Below are positions 42,526-51,832 of a stretch of 64,000 bases of DNA, piece by piece. The stretch is from Chelatococcus reniformis (GTDB taxonomy: Bacteria > Pseudomonadota > Alphaproteobacteria > Rhizobiales > Beijerinckiaceae). How positions within the stretch are numbered: the first letter of the stretch is position 1; every line of letters begins with the position of its first letter. The stretch spans positions 248,001 to 312,000 of the forward strand of contig NZ_BMGG01000010.1 of NCBI RefSeq assembly GCF_014640075.1, given 5' to 3'. The position numbers and the translations under genes were made by a program. The notes beneath the pieces are model-generated. The model saw nothing but the letters and a program-made list of their open reading frames with translations. It made no database searches and had not been told where the DNA came from.

Positions 42526-43086
42526 TCATTGTGGCGTGGGTGGCTGCAGGGGAGCCGCAACAACCGGTTCGCCGGCGCGCGCCTCCTTCGCTCCGTGCAG
42601 CACGGCCGCAATATAGCCCCTCACCGGGACGCCTCGCCTCATGGCTTCTGCCACGAGCTTTTTGCGCAGGCGGTAGGGGCCGTGGAAGTCGAAATCGCTC
42701 CATCCCTCGGCGAGGATCTCGGCGAAGCGCGCCCGAACGTGCAACTCGCTCGCACCGGCGCACTTGGCGAGGGCGGCGATCATCTCGTCGCTCGGGGCCG
42801 ACGTCTGCCCGTGAGCGACGACATGGGCGAAGACGATCTCGTCGAGCACCTCGGCTGACATCAACCCAGGCGCGATCCGCCCCAGCTCGGCTTGGAGCCG
42901 ATCGCGGTGGGCGATCTGCTCGGCTTGCAGCGCTTCGAACTCCCGCAGCAGCCGCTCCGCTTCGTCGCGAGCCTCGCCCGAGGGCAGGCTGGCCGCGAGT
43001 GCTCGTTGCCCCTCGATCAGCGGTTCGCACTCGACCACGTGCTGTTCGGCATGCTCCAAGGCCCGCCTGATCAGCTTCCCATCCAT
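42526..43086 (-). CDS. Conserved-looking coiled-coil protein of unknown function
   Basis: The 186-residue protein has a long helical N-terminal half rich in Glu, Ala, Arg and Leu (IRRALEHAEQHVVECEPLIEGQ, then EARDEAERLLREFEALQAEQIAHRDRLQAELGR), likely a two-helix coiled coil. The C-terminal half (SAEVLDEIVFAHVVAHGQTSAPSDEMIAALAKC, RARFAEILAEGWSDFDFHGPYRLRKKLVAEAMRRGVPVRGYIAAVL) reads like a helical domain. No family is recognised. Its ATG at 43086 has AGGGAGGG upstream (TTAAGGGAGGGCGTCATG on the minus strand), a strong ribosome site. It lies in the same direction as the HD and CYTH-CHAD genes. Confidence 0.65.
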   Translation of the reverse strand: MDGKLIRRALEHAEQHVVECEPLIEGQRALAASLPSGEARDEAERLLREFEALQAEQIAHRDRLQAELGRIAPGLMSAEVLDEIVFAHVVAHGQTSAPSDEMIAALAKCAGASELHVRARFAEILAEGWSDFDFHGPYRLRKKLVAEAMRRGVPVRGYIAAVLHGAKEARAGEPVVAAPLQPPTPQ

Positions 43087-43192
43087 GACGCCCTCCCTTA
43101 AGCGGTCCGAAACTTCGCGTCACCAGGGGCGATACGCTACCTCCGCAGGTCCGGCGGCGACGAGGTGGAAAAGCGACGATCCGGCTTGTCCG

Positions 43193-44041
43193 CTAGCCTT
43201 GATGAGGTCCCATCCGCCTTCGGTCGTGCTCGATCGCGAAGACATGGGCGTAGAGGTTTGCCACCCAGCGCCGACCCTCGACGGTCTTGTCGAGGGCCTG
43301 GATGGCCGCTCCGATGACCGGTTCGACCTGGCTCCAAAAGAACGCCGGGTATCGTTCGGCCAGATCCGCTGGCGATGCATAGCCGAGCTTTTCGTTCACG
43401 CCGACCTCGGCGAACTCATGGAACAGGGCATTCAGCTTGCGCGGATAGAGGGGGTCGCCGAGCTGGCCGATCAGATCGGCGGCGCGCATGTAGCCCGCCT
43501 CCGTGGCCGAGCCATCGTTATCGCCGGCGGTCGGCACGGGGAAGCGCGTCAATTCGACGGCGCGCGCTATCCGTTCCGCATCAATGAAGGAATGGTTGTG
43601 GAAGCGCTCGCGCACGGCGATCTTCGAGCGCTCGACATGGTAAGGCGACAGGGCCGCATCCGAAGCGCCTCGGGGCAGCTCCACACTGGTCCCGTCGAGG
43701 GCGACGACGAAGCGTCGGGTATCGTCGCCCGAGCAGATGCCGCGGACATAGCCGACGTCGTGATAGAGCGCGGCCAGGATGGCGTGCAGCCAATCCTCGG
43801 GCGTCAGGCGCTCGGTGACGGAGCGGCCCAGCAGGATGTCCTGGGCGACCAGAGTGACGAGGGCGGTATGCTCGCCGTCATGGTAGAGGGCGTCGCTGCC
43901 ACCGATCCTTTCTATGGTGAACCGCGCGACATCTTCCAGCACTTCCGCGAAGCGGGGCTCGCGGCTGCCGAAAACACGCCGGTACGTCACGGCGAGATGC
44001 TCGCCGAGCGCGTTCGCAAGAAGCCTGGTCGGATCCAGCAT
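43193..44041 (-). CDS. HD-domain metal-dependent phosphohydrolase
   Basis: The 282-residue protein carries the HD superfamily ligands: His54 in ALYHDGEHTALVTLVAQDIL and His94-Asp95 in AALYHDVGYVRG, with further helices IDAERIARAVELTRFP and AADLIGQLGDPLYPRKLNALFHEF. HD proteins hydrolyse phosphate mono- or diesters, such as nucleotides or cyclic dinucleotides; this one has no other domain. It is 90 bases downstream of the CYTH-CHAD gene in the same direction, which might link it to polyphosphate or nucleotide metabolism. The substrate is unknown. Confidence 0.8.
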   Translation of the reverse strand: MLDPTRLLANALGEHLAVTYRRVFGSREPRFAEVLEDVARFTIERIGGSDALYHDGEHTALVTLVAQDILLGRSVTERLTPEDWLHAILAALYHDVGYVRGICSGDDTRRFVVALDGTSVELPRGASDAALSPYHVERSKIAVRERFHNHSFIDAERIARAVELTRFPVPTAGDNDGSATEAGYMRAADLIGQLGDPLYPRKLNALFHEFAEVGVNEKLGYASPADLAERYPAFFWSQVEPVIGAAIQALDKTVEGRRWVANLYAHVFAIEHDRRRMGPHQG

Positions 44042-44131
44042 GCCGACGCCTTCGAGACAGCGCGCCCGCAGATCACCGGCGCTTCAATTGCTCGGTCGTG
44101 TTCACTTATACGCTGCTGGAACACCGTCCCG

Positions 44132-45676
44132 TCAACGCCAGAACGGCCGGACCTCGACCAATGCCGTGTGGGCCTCCGCTGCCGACGCCAGAAGCCTTTG
44201 CGACCTTGCCTCGATGTCGGCCATCGTCAGACCCGCAGCGAAACTGGCCGAGCTATCGGCGCCCGCTCCGACGATCTCATCGATAATCTCGTGGCCGGTC
44301 GCGATATCATTGAGCGCTCCGAGGCTGTCCTGCATGTCCGAGAGGGCCGTGGTGAAGGCCTTCTGACGCCCGCGCTCCTTCCTGCCGGTGTACAGCCCCG
44401 CAAAGAACTCCGCGCCGTAGCGCAATTTCTTCGCCGCGATACGCACCTTGTGGCGGTCTTCGGCATTCAAGTTCTGAAGGTCCCGGCCGCGCTTCTTCAC
44501 CTGGCGCCTTCGCTTGTGCAGCACGCCGGCCGCGAATGCCGTCGCCGGCTGGTTTCGCGCGAGCGCTCCCTTGCGTCCGCCGGAGGAAAGCCAAGGACCG
44601 GCGTTGATCCAGCCGAGAAGGTCCAGTACGAACCGCGGCCATTCTTCGGACTGAAGTCCCCGCATGACGGACCTATAGGCCTCCAGGCGCTGTGCTTCGA
44701 GGTGCTTCTCCAGGTTGAGCAGTTCGACCTTGTCCGGATGCCGCGCCCGCTCGGCGGGAAGCGTATCCGACAGGAAGACGTCGAGATTCCGTGCGCGGCC
44801 GAGCGGTTCCGACAGGCGCTTCAGCTCCGCATGGATGACTTCGCTCCGATCATCGGCGATCAGGTCCTTGAACAGGGAAAAGGACGAACGCAGGCGCCGG
44901 ATGGCGACCCGCATCTGATGGAGCGCGCTCGCATCGCGGTGATCGAGCAGGACGTCCTCATTCAGGCGCATGTGGCGAAGACAGGCGTGCGCGATGGCGC
45001 GAAACGCCTCCGCCGCGGTCAGGTCGTCCGACAGGAGGATGGGCTCGGCCTTGCGCACCCCCTCGCCCTTACCGTCAGCCAGGGCAAAGCCGCGTTCCGC
45101 CTTGCTCCTGACGCCGAGCCGGAGCGGGACCTCGTCGGCGAACTCCCGGGCGAGCGCGAAGAGGTCTGCGGCCGACCCATTCTTCAGCTCCAGCTCGATC
45201 TCGCTGATGGACACGGCCTGGGTCTTTCGTTTGGCGCCCGGCGCGACGATGCCCCCGCGATCCATCGCCACCTCGATCCGGGAGTTCGCCCGCTCGACCT
45301 CGTAGGCGCCCCGCTCGACAGAAACTGTGAACAGGGGCACGAGCGTCGGCCGCTTTCCTAGCACCTTGGCCAGGGGGGTCTTCCTCAAGCCGTCGAGATC
45401 GGGCTCGGGGCCGGATACGGCACGCTCCCATTCCGATCGTTCGATCAGGCCGTCACCGGCGGCCTTGGCGGTTTGAACGTATCCATCCCGTGACCTGCGC
45501 ACGCGCAGGATATAGCCGGCTTCCTGAAGGAGCCGGTCCGGCGTGTCGAAATAGGCCGAGTTCAGCTGGTCTTCGTCCTTCGCGGCCGCGCCTTGCAGCC
45601 GCGTCGACGCCTGCAAAGCGCACATATCGGCTGCGTTGCAGATCAGTTTCAGCTCGATTTCCTTGGGCTCGCTCAT
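44132..45676 (-). CDS. CYTH and CHAD domain protein
   Basis: The 514-residue protein has two domains. CYTH (residues 1-200) opens with the ExExK motif in EPKEIELKLI (Glu6, Glu8, Lys10), then YFDTPDRLLQEAGYILRVRRS and the barrel-closing ISEIELELKNGSAADLF; it is the triphosphate tunnel fold that hydrolyses inorganic triphosphate or related compounds. CHAD (about 225-500) is the helical histidine-rich domain that binds polyphosphate: ACLRHMRLNEDVLLDHRDASALHQMRVAIRRLRSSFSLF, HKVRIAAKKLRYGAEFF. The ATG at 45676 is the conserved start. Association with polyphosphate granules is known for CHAD proteins. Confidence 0.92.
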   Translation of the reverse strand: MSEPKEIELKLICNAADMCALQASTRLQGAAAKDEDQLNSAYFDTPDRLLQEAGYILRVRRSRDGYVQTAKAAGDGLIERSEWERAVSGPEPDLDGLRKTPLAKVLGKRPTLVPLFTVSVERGAYEVERANSRIEVAMDRGGIVAPGAKRKTQAVSISEIELELKNGSAADLFALAREFADEVPLRLGVRSKAERGFALADGKGEGVRKAEPILLSDDLTAAEAFRAIAHACLRHMRLNEDVLLDHRDASALHQMRVAIRRLRSSFSLFKDLIADDRSEVIHAELKRLSEPLGRARNLDVFLSDTLPAERARHPDKVELLNLEKHLEAQRLEAYRSVMRGLQSEEWPRFVLDLLGWINAGPWLSSGGRKGALARNQPATAFAAGVLHKRRRQVKKRGRDLQNLNAEDRHKVRIAAKKLRYGAEFFAGLYTGRKERGRQKAFTTALSDMQDSLGALNDIATGHEIIDEIVGAGADSSASFAAGLTMADIEARSQRLLASAAEAHTALVEVRPFWR

Positions 45677-46241
45677 CTCACCGTCCTGCTGAACTTTGAT
45701 CACATCGGGAAGATCGACCGATTGCAAACAGCTGAAAGAAGAGACCGAAAAGATTGTTCCGCGCCGGCTTGCACGCGCTGCGGGCGGCGGCTCATCGCCT
45801 GAATCCCTCGCTCCGGCGCAGCCGCCTCGAGCGGTGGGAGCCCTTTGCACCGACCGGCGTGGGGCCACGATAGCTTGCTTTGGCGTGCACCGCGCTGCAA
45901 TCCGCCAAGGCTCCCGCTTGTGCAGCGTCACGTCCCTGTGAACGACTGATGGTCCCGGCAACGCTGCGTCGTCCGTGCTTCGACGGGGGCGGCATCTGCG
46001 GTCGGGGAGTTCCGGCCTGAGGTTTGGCCGGGCCGGGGACACGCCATGCGCTCTCGCCGAAGCGCAGCGTCGCGCCGGTCGCGCCGGAACCAACCCTCCT
46101 GTCCCGTGTTCCCTGCCCACCAAAGCTTGGTCCTGAGTCGACACCGCGTCAGTGAATCCGCGGCAGCATGCATGCGCAGGCCGGAGGGCTGCGGGTTCGC
46201 ATTGGCCAGCTCAGCTGGCCGCAAACAGTTTTCGAGGAAGC
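45677..46241. other. Long divergent intergenic region
   Basis: This 565-base region separates the CYTH-CHAD gene from the YihY-like gene. Open frames here are arginine-rich and look like shadows; no family was recognised. Apart from the palindrome at 46204-46220 no repeat or hairpin stood out. Confidence 0.4.
46204..46220. promoter_or_regulatory. Perfect palindrome just upstream of the YihY-like gene
   Basis: GGCCAGCT (46204-46211) and AGCTGGCC (46213-46220) surround one base. It is 21 bases before the ATG at 46242, so it would lie in the 5' leader or over the promoter. Operator or leader hairpin are both possible. Confidence 0.4.
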
Positions 46242-47393
46242 ATGATCACTCGCACGGGCAGTCCGCACGCAGACGCGGCAGGAAGCCATATGCCCGCTTT
46301 TGCAGCCGTTACTCTTTTGGCGAGCGCCGTCGCGTATCTCGTGTTCGCCATGCGCGGCGATCCCGTGGATGTGCGCCGTCCACGCGAAACGCTCTCGGAA
46401 GACCGCGCGCCGCCCCGTTCGGTCGAGCCTCACGGAGCGCGCGTCGAGCAGGGCCGTGGCCGGTCGGCCGACAGCCCGACGGACATTCCGGCCCGGGGTT
46501 GGAAAGACATTCTCGTCCGGGTCTACAAGAACCTGACCGAGCAACGGCTGTTCGCCATCGCCGCGGGGGTCACCTTCTACTCCATTCTCGCGCTCTTCCC
46601 CGCAATCGCGGCGTTCGTCGCACTCTATGGGTTGTTCGCCGACAGCTCGACCATCAGCTCTAACCTCCAATCCCTGTCCGGCGTACTGCCCGAGGGCGGA
46701 ATGGCCGTGCTAGACGACCAGCTCAGAAGCCTGGCGGCCCAGCCCCAGGACAAGCTAGGCCTCACCTTCTTCGTCAGCATTGCGCTCGCACTCTGGAGCG
46801 CCAATGCCGGAATGAAGGCGCTCCTCGACGCCCTCAACGTGGTCTACGGCGAGCGCGAAAAACGCGGCTTCTTCAAGTTGAACGCGATATCCCTGAGCTT
46901 GACCATCGGAGCCATGGTCCTCCTGATCGCGAGTGCCGCTGCCGTGGTGGTTCTGCCGGCGATCCTCGACATGGTCTGGCTGGGGGCATTGAGCGAGGGC
47001 ATCGTCAGGTTCGGCCGTTGGCCCCTCCTGCTGTTCGTCGTCGGCCTGGCCTTGGCTGTCGTTTATCGCTATGGGCCGAGCCGCGATGCACCTCAGTGGA
47101 GGTGGGTGACAGCCGGCAGCGGGGTTGCGGCCGTGATCTGGCTTGCCGCCTCCATCCTGTTCTCCTGGTACGCCTCCGAGTTCGGGAGCTACAACAGGAC
47201 CTACGGCTCGCTGGGCGCGATCATCGGCTTTATGGTGTGGATCTGGATTTCATCCATCGTGGTGCTGCTCGGTGCCGAACTCGATGCGGAGATGGAGCAT
47301 CAGACCGTCAAGGACACCACCCAGGGGTCCCCGGTCCCCTTGGGCGCGCGGGGCGCGCAAATGGCAGACACCGTTGGAGCGGCGCAGGGTTAG
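46242..47393 (+). CDS. YihY/virulence factor BrkB-family membrane protein
   Basis: The 383-residue inner-membrane protein has ATG 46242 with GAGGAAG upstream. A first membrane segment (MPAFAAVTLLASAVAYLVFAM) and a 60-residue polar linker precede the YihY core: LTEQRLFAIAAGVTFYSILALFPAIAAFVALYGLFADSS, LWSANAGMKALLDALNVVYGEREKRGFFKLNAISLSLTIG, ASEFGSYNRTYGSLGAIIGFMVWIWISSIVVLLGAELDAEMEH. The NRTYGSLG motif is diagnostic. The function of this family is not settled. It was once annotated as ribonuclease BN wrongly. Confidence 0.9.
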   Translation: MITRTGSPHADAAGSHMPAFAAVTLLASAVAYLVFAMRGDPVDVRRPRETLSEDRAPPRSVEPHGARVEQGRGRSADSPTDIPARGWKDILVRVYKNLTEQRLFAIAAGVTFYSILALFPAIAAFVALYGLFADSSTISSNLQSLSGVLPEGGMAVLDDQLRSLAAQPQDKLGLTFFVSIALALWSANAGMKALLDALNVVYGEREKRGFFKLNAISLSLTIGAMVLLIASAAAVVVLPAILDMVWLGALSEGIVRFGRWPLLLFVVGLALAVVYRYGPSRDAPQWRWVTAGSGVAAVIWLAASILFSWYASEFGSYNRTYGSLGAIIGFMVWIWISSIVVLLGAELDAEMEHQTVKDTTQGSPVPLGARGAQMADTVGAAQG

Positions 47394-47407
47394 TGGTTCA
47401 CACCACC

Positions 47408-47438
47408 CGGGGAAGGCGCAGCGTCCGCGCCTTCCCCG
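47408..47438. terminator. Bidirectional terminator hairpin
   Basis: CGGGGAAGGCGC (47408-47419) and GCGCCTTCCCCG (47427-47438) pair perfectly with a 7-base loop, in the 50-base gap between the convergent YihY-like and LLM genes. Confidence 0.75.
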
Positions 47439-47443
47439 CGGTT

Positions 47444-48403
47444 TCAGGATAGCGTCGGAAGGACTTGAGCGCCGAAGGTCTCGATGAACTCCCGCTGGTT
47501 GCGGCCCACATTGTGCAACACGATCTGTTCGAATCCCATGGCGGCAAATTCCTGAAGCCAAGCCCGATGCCGCGCGACGTCTGCCGACACGAGGACGCTC
47601 TGCCGGATGTCGTCCTCCCGCACAAATCTCGTTGCCAGGTCGAAGTCACCGGGTCGCCGCAAATCCCAATTCACCTCTCCTCCGACGGCGTTGGCGCTCC
47701 ACTGATGGAGAGCCTCGGCCACGGCCTGCGCTTCCGTGGCGCCCCATGACAACGTTACCTTCAGGTAGATGGGTTTGGCCGGGCCAGCGCTGCTTCGGAA
47801 GGCCTGGATCACCCGGGCGAGCCGGTCGGGCGGTGCGTGCACGGTCAAGAGCCCGTCCGCCCAGGATCCGACGAAGGCCGCGGTCTCCTCGGTGACCGCT
47901 CCGCCGAGTAGCAGTGGGGCAGCGGCAGGGCGGGAGTAGAGCTTTGCCTCGACAACGGTGACCCGACCCCGATGGGTGACGATTTCCCCCGCGAACAAGC
48001 GTCGGATGATCGCAGCGCACTCTCCGAGCTGGGCGTTCCGCTCCGCCTTGTCCGGCCAGGGCAGCCCCGTGATGGCTTCGTTTATCGCTTGCCCGCTGCC
48101 GAGCGCGAGCCAGAGACGGCCCGGATACAGCTGCGCGAGCGTCGCCGCGGCCTGAGCGAGCAGGGCTGGATGATACCGATAGCCCGGTGCCGAGATGGTG
48201 CCGAAAGGCAGTCGCGTTGCCTCCAGGGCGGCGCCGAGCCAGGCCCACGCGAAGCCGGATTGGCCCTGCCGCTCGCTCCAGGGATGGAAATGGTCGGATG
48301 ACATGCCGCAGGCGAAGCCGCTGGCTTCCGCCAGTCTCGCCCAATCGAGCAGGTCCCTGGGCGTGAACTGCTCATGCGAGGCGTGGTAGCCAAATGCTGT
48401 CAT
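47444..48403 (-). CDS. LLM-class oxidoreductase, TIGR03885-like
   Basis: The 319-residue luciferase-like TIM-barrel protein has FGYHASHEQFTPRDLLDWARLAEASGFACGMSSDHFHPWSERQGQSGFAWAWLGAALEATRLPFGTISAPGYRYHPALLAQAAATLAQLYPGRLW and ALGSGQAINEAITG, a pattern I associate with the TIGR03885 family of probable non-F420 flavin oxidoreductases. No reaction is known for it. ATG 48403 is the family start; an earlier one at 48439 adds twelve unrelated residues. It is divergent from the PRC-barrel gene. Confidence 0.85.
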   Translation of the reverse strand: MTAFGYHASHEQFTPRDLLDWARLAEASGFACGMSSDHFHPWSERQGQSGFAWAWLGAALEATRLPFGTISAPGYRYHPALLAQAAATLAQLYPGRLWLALGSGQAINEAITGLPWPDKAERNAQLGECAAIIRRLFAGEIVTHRGRVTVVEAKLYSRPAAAPLLLGGAVTEETAAFVGSWADGLLTVHAPPDRLARVIQAFRSSAGPAKPIYLKVTLSWGATEAQAVAEALHQWSANAVGGEVNWDLRRPGDFDLATRFVREDDIRQSVLVSADVARHRAWLQEFAAMGFEQIVLHNVGRNQREFIETFGAQVLPTLS

Positions 48404-48599
48404 GGGCTCTTGCGCGCGGGGAGCGACGTCCCTCCTCAACGAACGCGATACCCCGATCGTTCCGGCGCCGTGGCGTTCACGGTGCGTCAGGGCCGGATGC
48501 TGCCCCTTCTCAGGCTATGCGAAGGCTCTCGACGCCCGGGACGAACCCCCTGCCCGATCAGCACGTTGTTCCTTCGACAACAAGCTACGGAATCCTGCC

Positions 48600-49196
48600 G
48601 TGATCATCGCTCGGACCCTCCCCATCGCCGTCGCGTGCCTCTCACTCGCCACCCCGGTGTTCGCCGCGCTGCCGACCGCTTCAACCGTCCCGGAGCCGAT
48701 GCGTTCTGGCCAGGCCGCGCCGCCGCCCGGCGAAGCGGTGCAGACCATCATACGGCAAAGCGCCGGCCAGTGGCGCGTGACCAAACTCGATGGAATGAGC
48801 ATCTATGACTCCAACGATCAGCAACTTGGGGAGATCGACGACGTGCTCGTCGACGCCTCCGGGAAGGTCGCCGCAGTGGTGATCGGGGTCGGCGGAGTGC
48901 TGGGCCTCGGCGAGGAGCAGATCGCCGTCCCCTTCGAGGCCATCCAGTGGCATGCACGCCCCAATCAGGACCGACCTCCCGGGCGCCAGTCTGCTGGCCA
49001 GGACACGCAGGGCGGAACCGCCGGCCGGGCGAGCGACAACTACATCTCCACGGCGGGAATACCTGATCGGCCGCGGCTGGCGATGACGGGGGAAGACGCA
49101 AGGCGCGCTCCCGAGTTCAACTACGCTGGCCGAACCACGCCGACGGAAGGTGACCAGGGCAGCCCGTCGGGTAACCGGCTGGAACCGCAGCAGTAG
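48600..49196 (+). CDS. Exported PRC-barrel domain protein
   Basis: The 198-residue protein from GTG 48600 has a signal peptide (MIIARTLPIAVACLSLATPVFA). The PRC-barrel at about residues 60-115 reads WRVTKLDGMSIYDSNDQQLGEIDDVLVDASGKVAAVVIGVGGVLGLGEEQIAVPFEAIQW. The last 75 residues are polar and probably disordered (RPPGRQSAGQDTQGGTAGRASDN, GDQGSPSGNRLEPQQ). PRC-barrel proteins of this exported kind are widespread in rhizobia with no defined role; some are stress induced. The frame extends upstream to 48402, but the signal peptide marks 48600. The ribosome site is poor. Confidence 0.82.
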   Translation: MIIARTLPIAVACLSLATPVFAALPTASTVPEPMRSGQAAPPPGEAVQTIIRQSAGQWRVTKLDGMSIYDSNDQQLGEIDDVLVDASGKVAAVVIGVGGVLGLGEEQIAVPFEAIQWHARPNQDRPPGRQSAGQDTQGGTAGRASDNYISTAGIPDRPRLAMTGEDARRAPEFNYAGRTTPTEGDQGSPSGNRLEPQQ

Positions 49197-49335
49197 CGCT
49201 GGAGCGCCTTGCAATTGGCGGGCTCGCCCAATCCGCACGGTGCATGAGCACGAAACCAGGCGCATCTCGGCAGTCGCGTGAAGGTGGCGTTGGTCAGCAC
49301 CGGATCGTCCAAGCCTGGGCGTCGCGGCGGCCGCT

Positions 49336-50184
49336 TCAGCGGGCAATCTGCCGCCGGTCTGCCAGCGCGGACGGATCGCACAAGTCGCCAACGGGTGGGA
49401 GGCGGCCCGCAAGCGGCCACGCAGGCAAAACGGCTTCCTGCAACGCTCGCCCGGCCGGACTCCTGAGCGCAAGCGCAGCGGGGGCGTCTTCGGCGATGCG
49501 GCCGGTGTCCATCACCAGCACGCGGGAGCAGAAGCGTTCCACCAGTCGCAGGTCATGCGTCACGAACAGATAGGAGACGCCCCGCGCCCGGCGCAACTCG
49601 GCGAACAGCTCGAGCATCCGGATCTGAAGGTGCACGTCAAGATTGGACACGGCCTCGTCGAGAATGACGAGGCGCGGCTGCGGCGCCAGCGCGCGGGCGA
49701 TGCACACGCGCTGCAGCTGACCCCCGCTCATCTGGTGCGGATAACGGCCGACAGCCTCCGGTCCGAGCTCCACCGCCGACAGGAGCTCCGCAATGCGCAG
49801 CCGGATCTCGGCGGGCGAAAGCCCGCAGAGGTTGCGCAACGGCTCGGCGAGCACATCACCGACGGTCGCCCGCGGATCGACCGCTCCGACCGGGTCCTGG
49901 AAGACCATCTGCACGGTGCGGCGCAGGTCCTGCCATCGTGCCTTGGGCAGGCGGGCCAGCGACTGTCCCTCGAACAGCACCTCGCCGGCGTCCGGCCGAT
50001 CGAGCCCCACGAGCATCCGCGCCAATGTGGTCTTGCCGCAGCCGCTCCGGCCGAGCAGGGCGACGGTTTCGCCGGGAGCAATGTCGAGGGACACGCCGTC
50101 GAGCACGCGATGAGGCCGCCCCCGGCCGAGCAGGGGAGCGCGGTCATAGCTGCGCGACAGGTTGCGTGCCGACAGCAGGCTCAT
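49336..50184 (-). CDS. nikE: Nickel ABC transporter ATP-binding protein NikE
   Basis: This 282-residue ATPase of the nickel/peptide class has Walker A LLGRSGCGKTTLARMLVG, QMVFQDPVGAVDPRATVGDVLAEPL, signature MSGGQLQRVCIARALAPQPRLVILDEAVSNLD and VTHDLRLVERFC. The VSNLD form of the Walker B region and the PVGAVDPR loop are NikE-like. Its ATG overlaps the nikD stop (ATGA). It is the last gene of nikABCDE, and together with NikD powers Ni2+ import. Confidence 0.9.
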   Translation of the reverse strand: MSLLSARNLSRSYDRAPLLGRGRPHRVLDGVSLDIAPGETVALLGRSGCGKTTLARMLVGLDRPDAGEVLFEGQSLARLPKARWQDLRRTVQMVFQDPVGAVDPRATVGDVLAEPLRNLCGLSPAEIRLRIAELLSAVELGPEAVGRYPHQMSGGQLQRVCIARALAPQPRLVILDEAVSNLDVHLQIRMLELFAELRRARGVSYLFVTHDLRLVERFCSRVLVMDTGRIAEDAPAALALRSPAGRALQEAVLPAWPLAGRLPPVGDLCDPSALADRRQIAR

Positions 50185-50966
50185 GCCGCAGGCTCCTGTC
50201 GATAGAGCGACAGGTGCGCCTCCACCAGCCGCCGCGTCACTATGTGGTGCGGAGCATGGAAGATTTGCATCACCCCTCCGGTCTCGACGATGCGCCCCGC
50301 CTCCATCACCGCCACCCGGTCGGCGAGGCGCGCCACCACGCCCATGTCGTGCGTCACCAACAGGATGCCCAGCCCGCGCTCGCCCTTCAGGTGGTCGAGA
50401 AGGTCGAGGATCTCGCGCTGGACGATCAGATCGAGATCGGTGGTCGGTTCGTCCGCGAAGATAAAGGGCGCGCGCGAGATCAGCGCCAGCGCGATCATCA
50501 TGCGCTGGAGCATGCCGCCGCTCATCTCGAACGGGAACAGCGGCAGGATGCGCTCCGGATCGTCCAGCCCGGTATCGCGCATCGCTTGCCTGACGTCAGC
50601 CCATGCGTCCGCCCCGCCGCCGGCGACACGCAGGCTCTCCCGCACATGCTCGCGCATGCTCCGCACCGGATTGAAGGCGGTGCGCGGGCTCTGGAGGATG
50701 CTGGCAACCTGTCGCCCGCGCAGGTCGGTCGCCGTGCACGGCCGGCCGTCGATGCTGACCGAGCCCTTCACCCGCCGCGTGCCGGGCGGCAGGACGTCGA
50801 GGCACGCGGCACAGGTCATGGACTTGCCCGAACCGCTGGCCCCCACCAACGCCAGCACCTCCCCCGCATGGAGCGTCAGAGAAACGCCGTCCACCAGCGC
50901 CGTTCGCCCCTGGGGATCGATGGTCTCGACCCGAAGTCCTTCAATGGTGAGGTGATTGGCGCTCAA
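50181..50966 (-). CDS. nikD: Nickel ABC transporter ATP-binding protein NikD
   Basis: The 261-residue ATPase has Walker A LVGASGSGKSMTCAACLDVLPPG, SILQSPRTAFNPVRSMREHVRESL, signature MSGGMLQRMMIALALISRAPFIFADEPTTDLD and VTHDMGVVARLADRVAVMEAGRIVE. The AACLDVLPPG and SGGMLQRMMIALA details are typical of NikD. The start is TTG 50966, whose bases overlap the nikC stop (TTGA), so translation is coupled; an earlier ATG at 51068 would run deep into nikC. It is co-operonic with nikE. Confidence 0.9.
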   Translation of the reverse strand: MSANHLTIEGLRVETIDPQGRTALVDGVSLTLHAGEVLALVGASGSGKSMTCAACLDVLPPGTRRVKGSVSIDGRPCTATDLRGRQVASILQSPRTAFNPVRSMREHVRESLRVAGGGADAWADVRQAMRDTGLDDPERILPLFPFEMSGGMLQRMMIALALISRAPFIFADEPTTDLDLIVQREILDLLDHLKGERGLGILLVTHDMGVVARLADRVAVMEAGRIVETGGVMQIFHAPHHIVTRRLVEAHLSLYRQEPAA

Positions 50967-51832
50967 TGAACATGCCCCAGGTCGAGACGCGGGTCGAGGC
51001 GGTCGCGCAGGGCATCGCCCGCAAGGTTGAAGGCCATGACGCTGAGGAACAGGGCGAGGCCCGGCCACAGCATCAGCAGCGGTTTAGTCCAGACGAACTG
51101 GCGCGCATCGTTCAGCATCACGCCCCATTCCGCCGTCGGCGGGGTGACGCCGAGCCCAACGAAGGAGAGGCTCGATACGTGCAGCATGATGTGGCCGATA
51201 TCGAGCGTCGCGAGCACGAGGAGCTGCGACAGGGTCGCCGGCAGCAGGTGCTTGGTGAAGACGCGCAGGCGGCTCATGCCGGCGAGGTGCGAAGCGAGGA
51301 CGAATTCCCGGTGCTTCAGCGACAGGACGATGCCCCGCACGATGCGCGCATACCAGGCCCAGTGTGACAGTGCGATGGCGAGGATGACGTTGGTGAGGCC
51401 CGTACCCAGCATGCCGATCATGAACAGCGCCAGCACCAGCGTCGGGAAGGTGAGGAAGATGTCGGTGGTCCGCATGATCGCCTGGTCGAAGCGCCCGCCC
51501 AGCACTCCGGCCGCGCCGCCGATGGCGATGCCCGCCGCCAGGATGAGCGCCATGGCCAGAGCCACTGAGCCCAGCGAGACGCCAGCCCCGGCGATCAGGC
51601 GCGAGAGGATGTCCCGGCCGAGATGATCGGTGCCCAGCCAATGCACCGGGCCGGGCGGCTGAAGCCGCTGAACGAGATCCACCGCATCGGGATCGAACGG
51701 CATGATCCATGGGCCTGCCGCCGTCACGGCGACGATCAGGGCCACCAGCGTGAAGGCGATCTGCGCCGTCCAGCCGAAGCGGCGGCCATGGAGCGGCGAC
51801 AAGCCGTCCGCCGACAACGCCCGCTCAATCAT
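50963..51832 (-). CDS. nikC: Nickel ABC transporter permease NikC
   Basis: The 289-residue inner-membrane permease of the DppC class has six hydrophobic segments with [41 protein letters not shown], then [46 protein letters not shown] and the EAA loop [22 protein letters not shown]. coli NikC is 277 residues. Start ATG 51832 overlaps the nikB stop by eight bases. It makes a heterodimeric channel with NikB. Confidence 0.9.
   Translation of the reverse strand: MIERALSADGLSPLHGRRFGWTAQIAFTLVALIVAVTAAGPWIMPFDPDAVDLVQRLQPPGPVHWLGTDHLGRDILSRLIAGAGVSLGSVALAMALILAAGIAIGGAAGVLGGRFDQAIMRTTDIFLTFPTLVLALFMIGMLGTGLTNVILAIALSHWAWYARIVRGIVLSLKHREFVLASHLAGMSRLRVFTKHLLPATLSQLLVLATLDIGHIMLHVSSLSFVGLGVTPPTAEWGVMLNDARQFVWTKPLLMLWPGLALFLSVMAFNLAGDALRDRLDPRLDLGHVH

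Noticed and set aside
43085-45361. 758-residue plus-strand frame opposite the HD and CYTH-CHAD genes
   Set aside because: It spans two clear genes on the other strand and shows no domain; antisense artefact.
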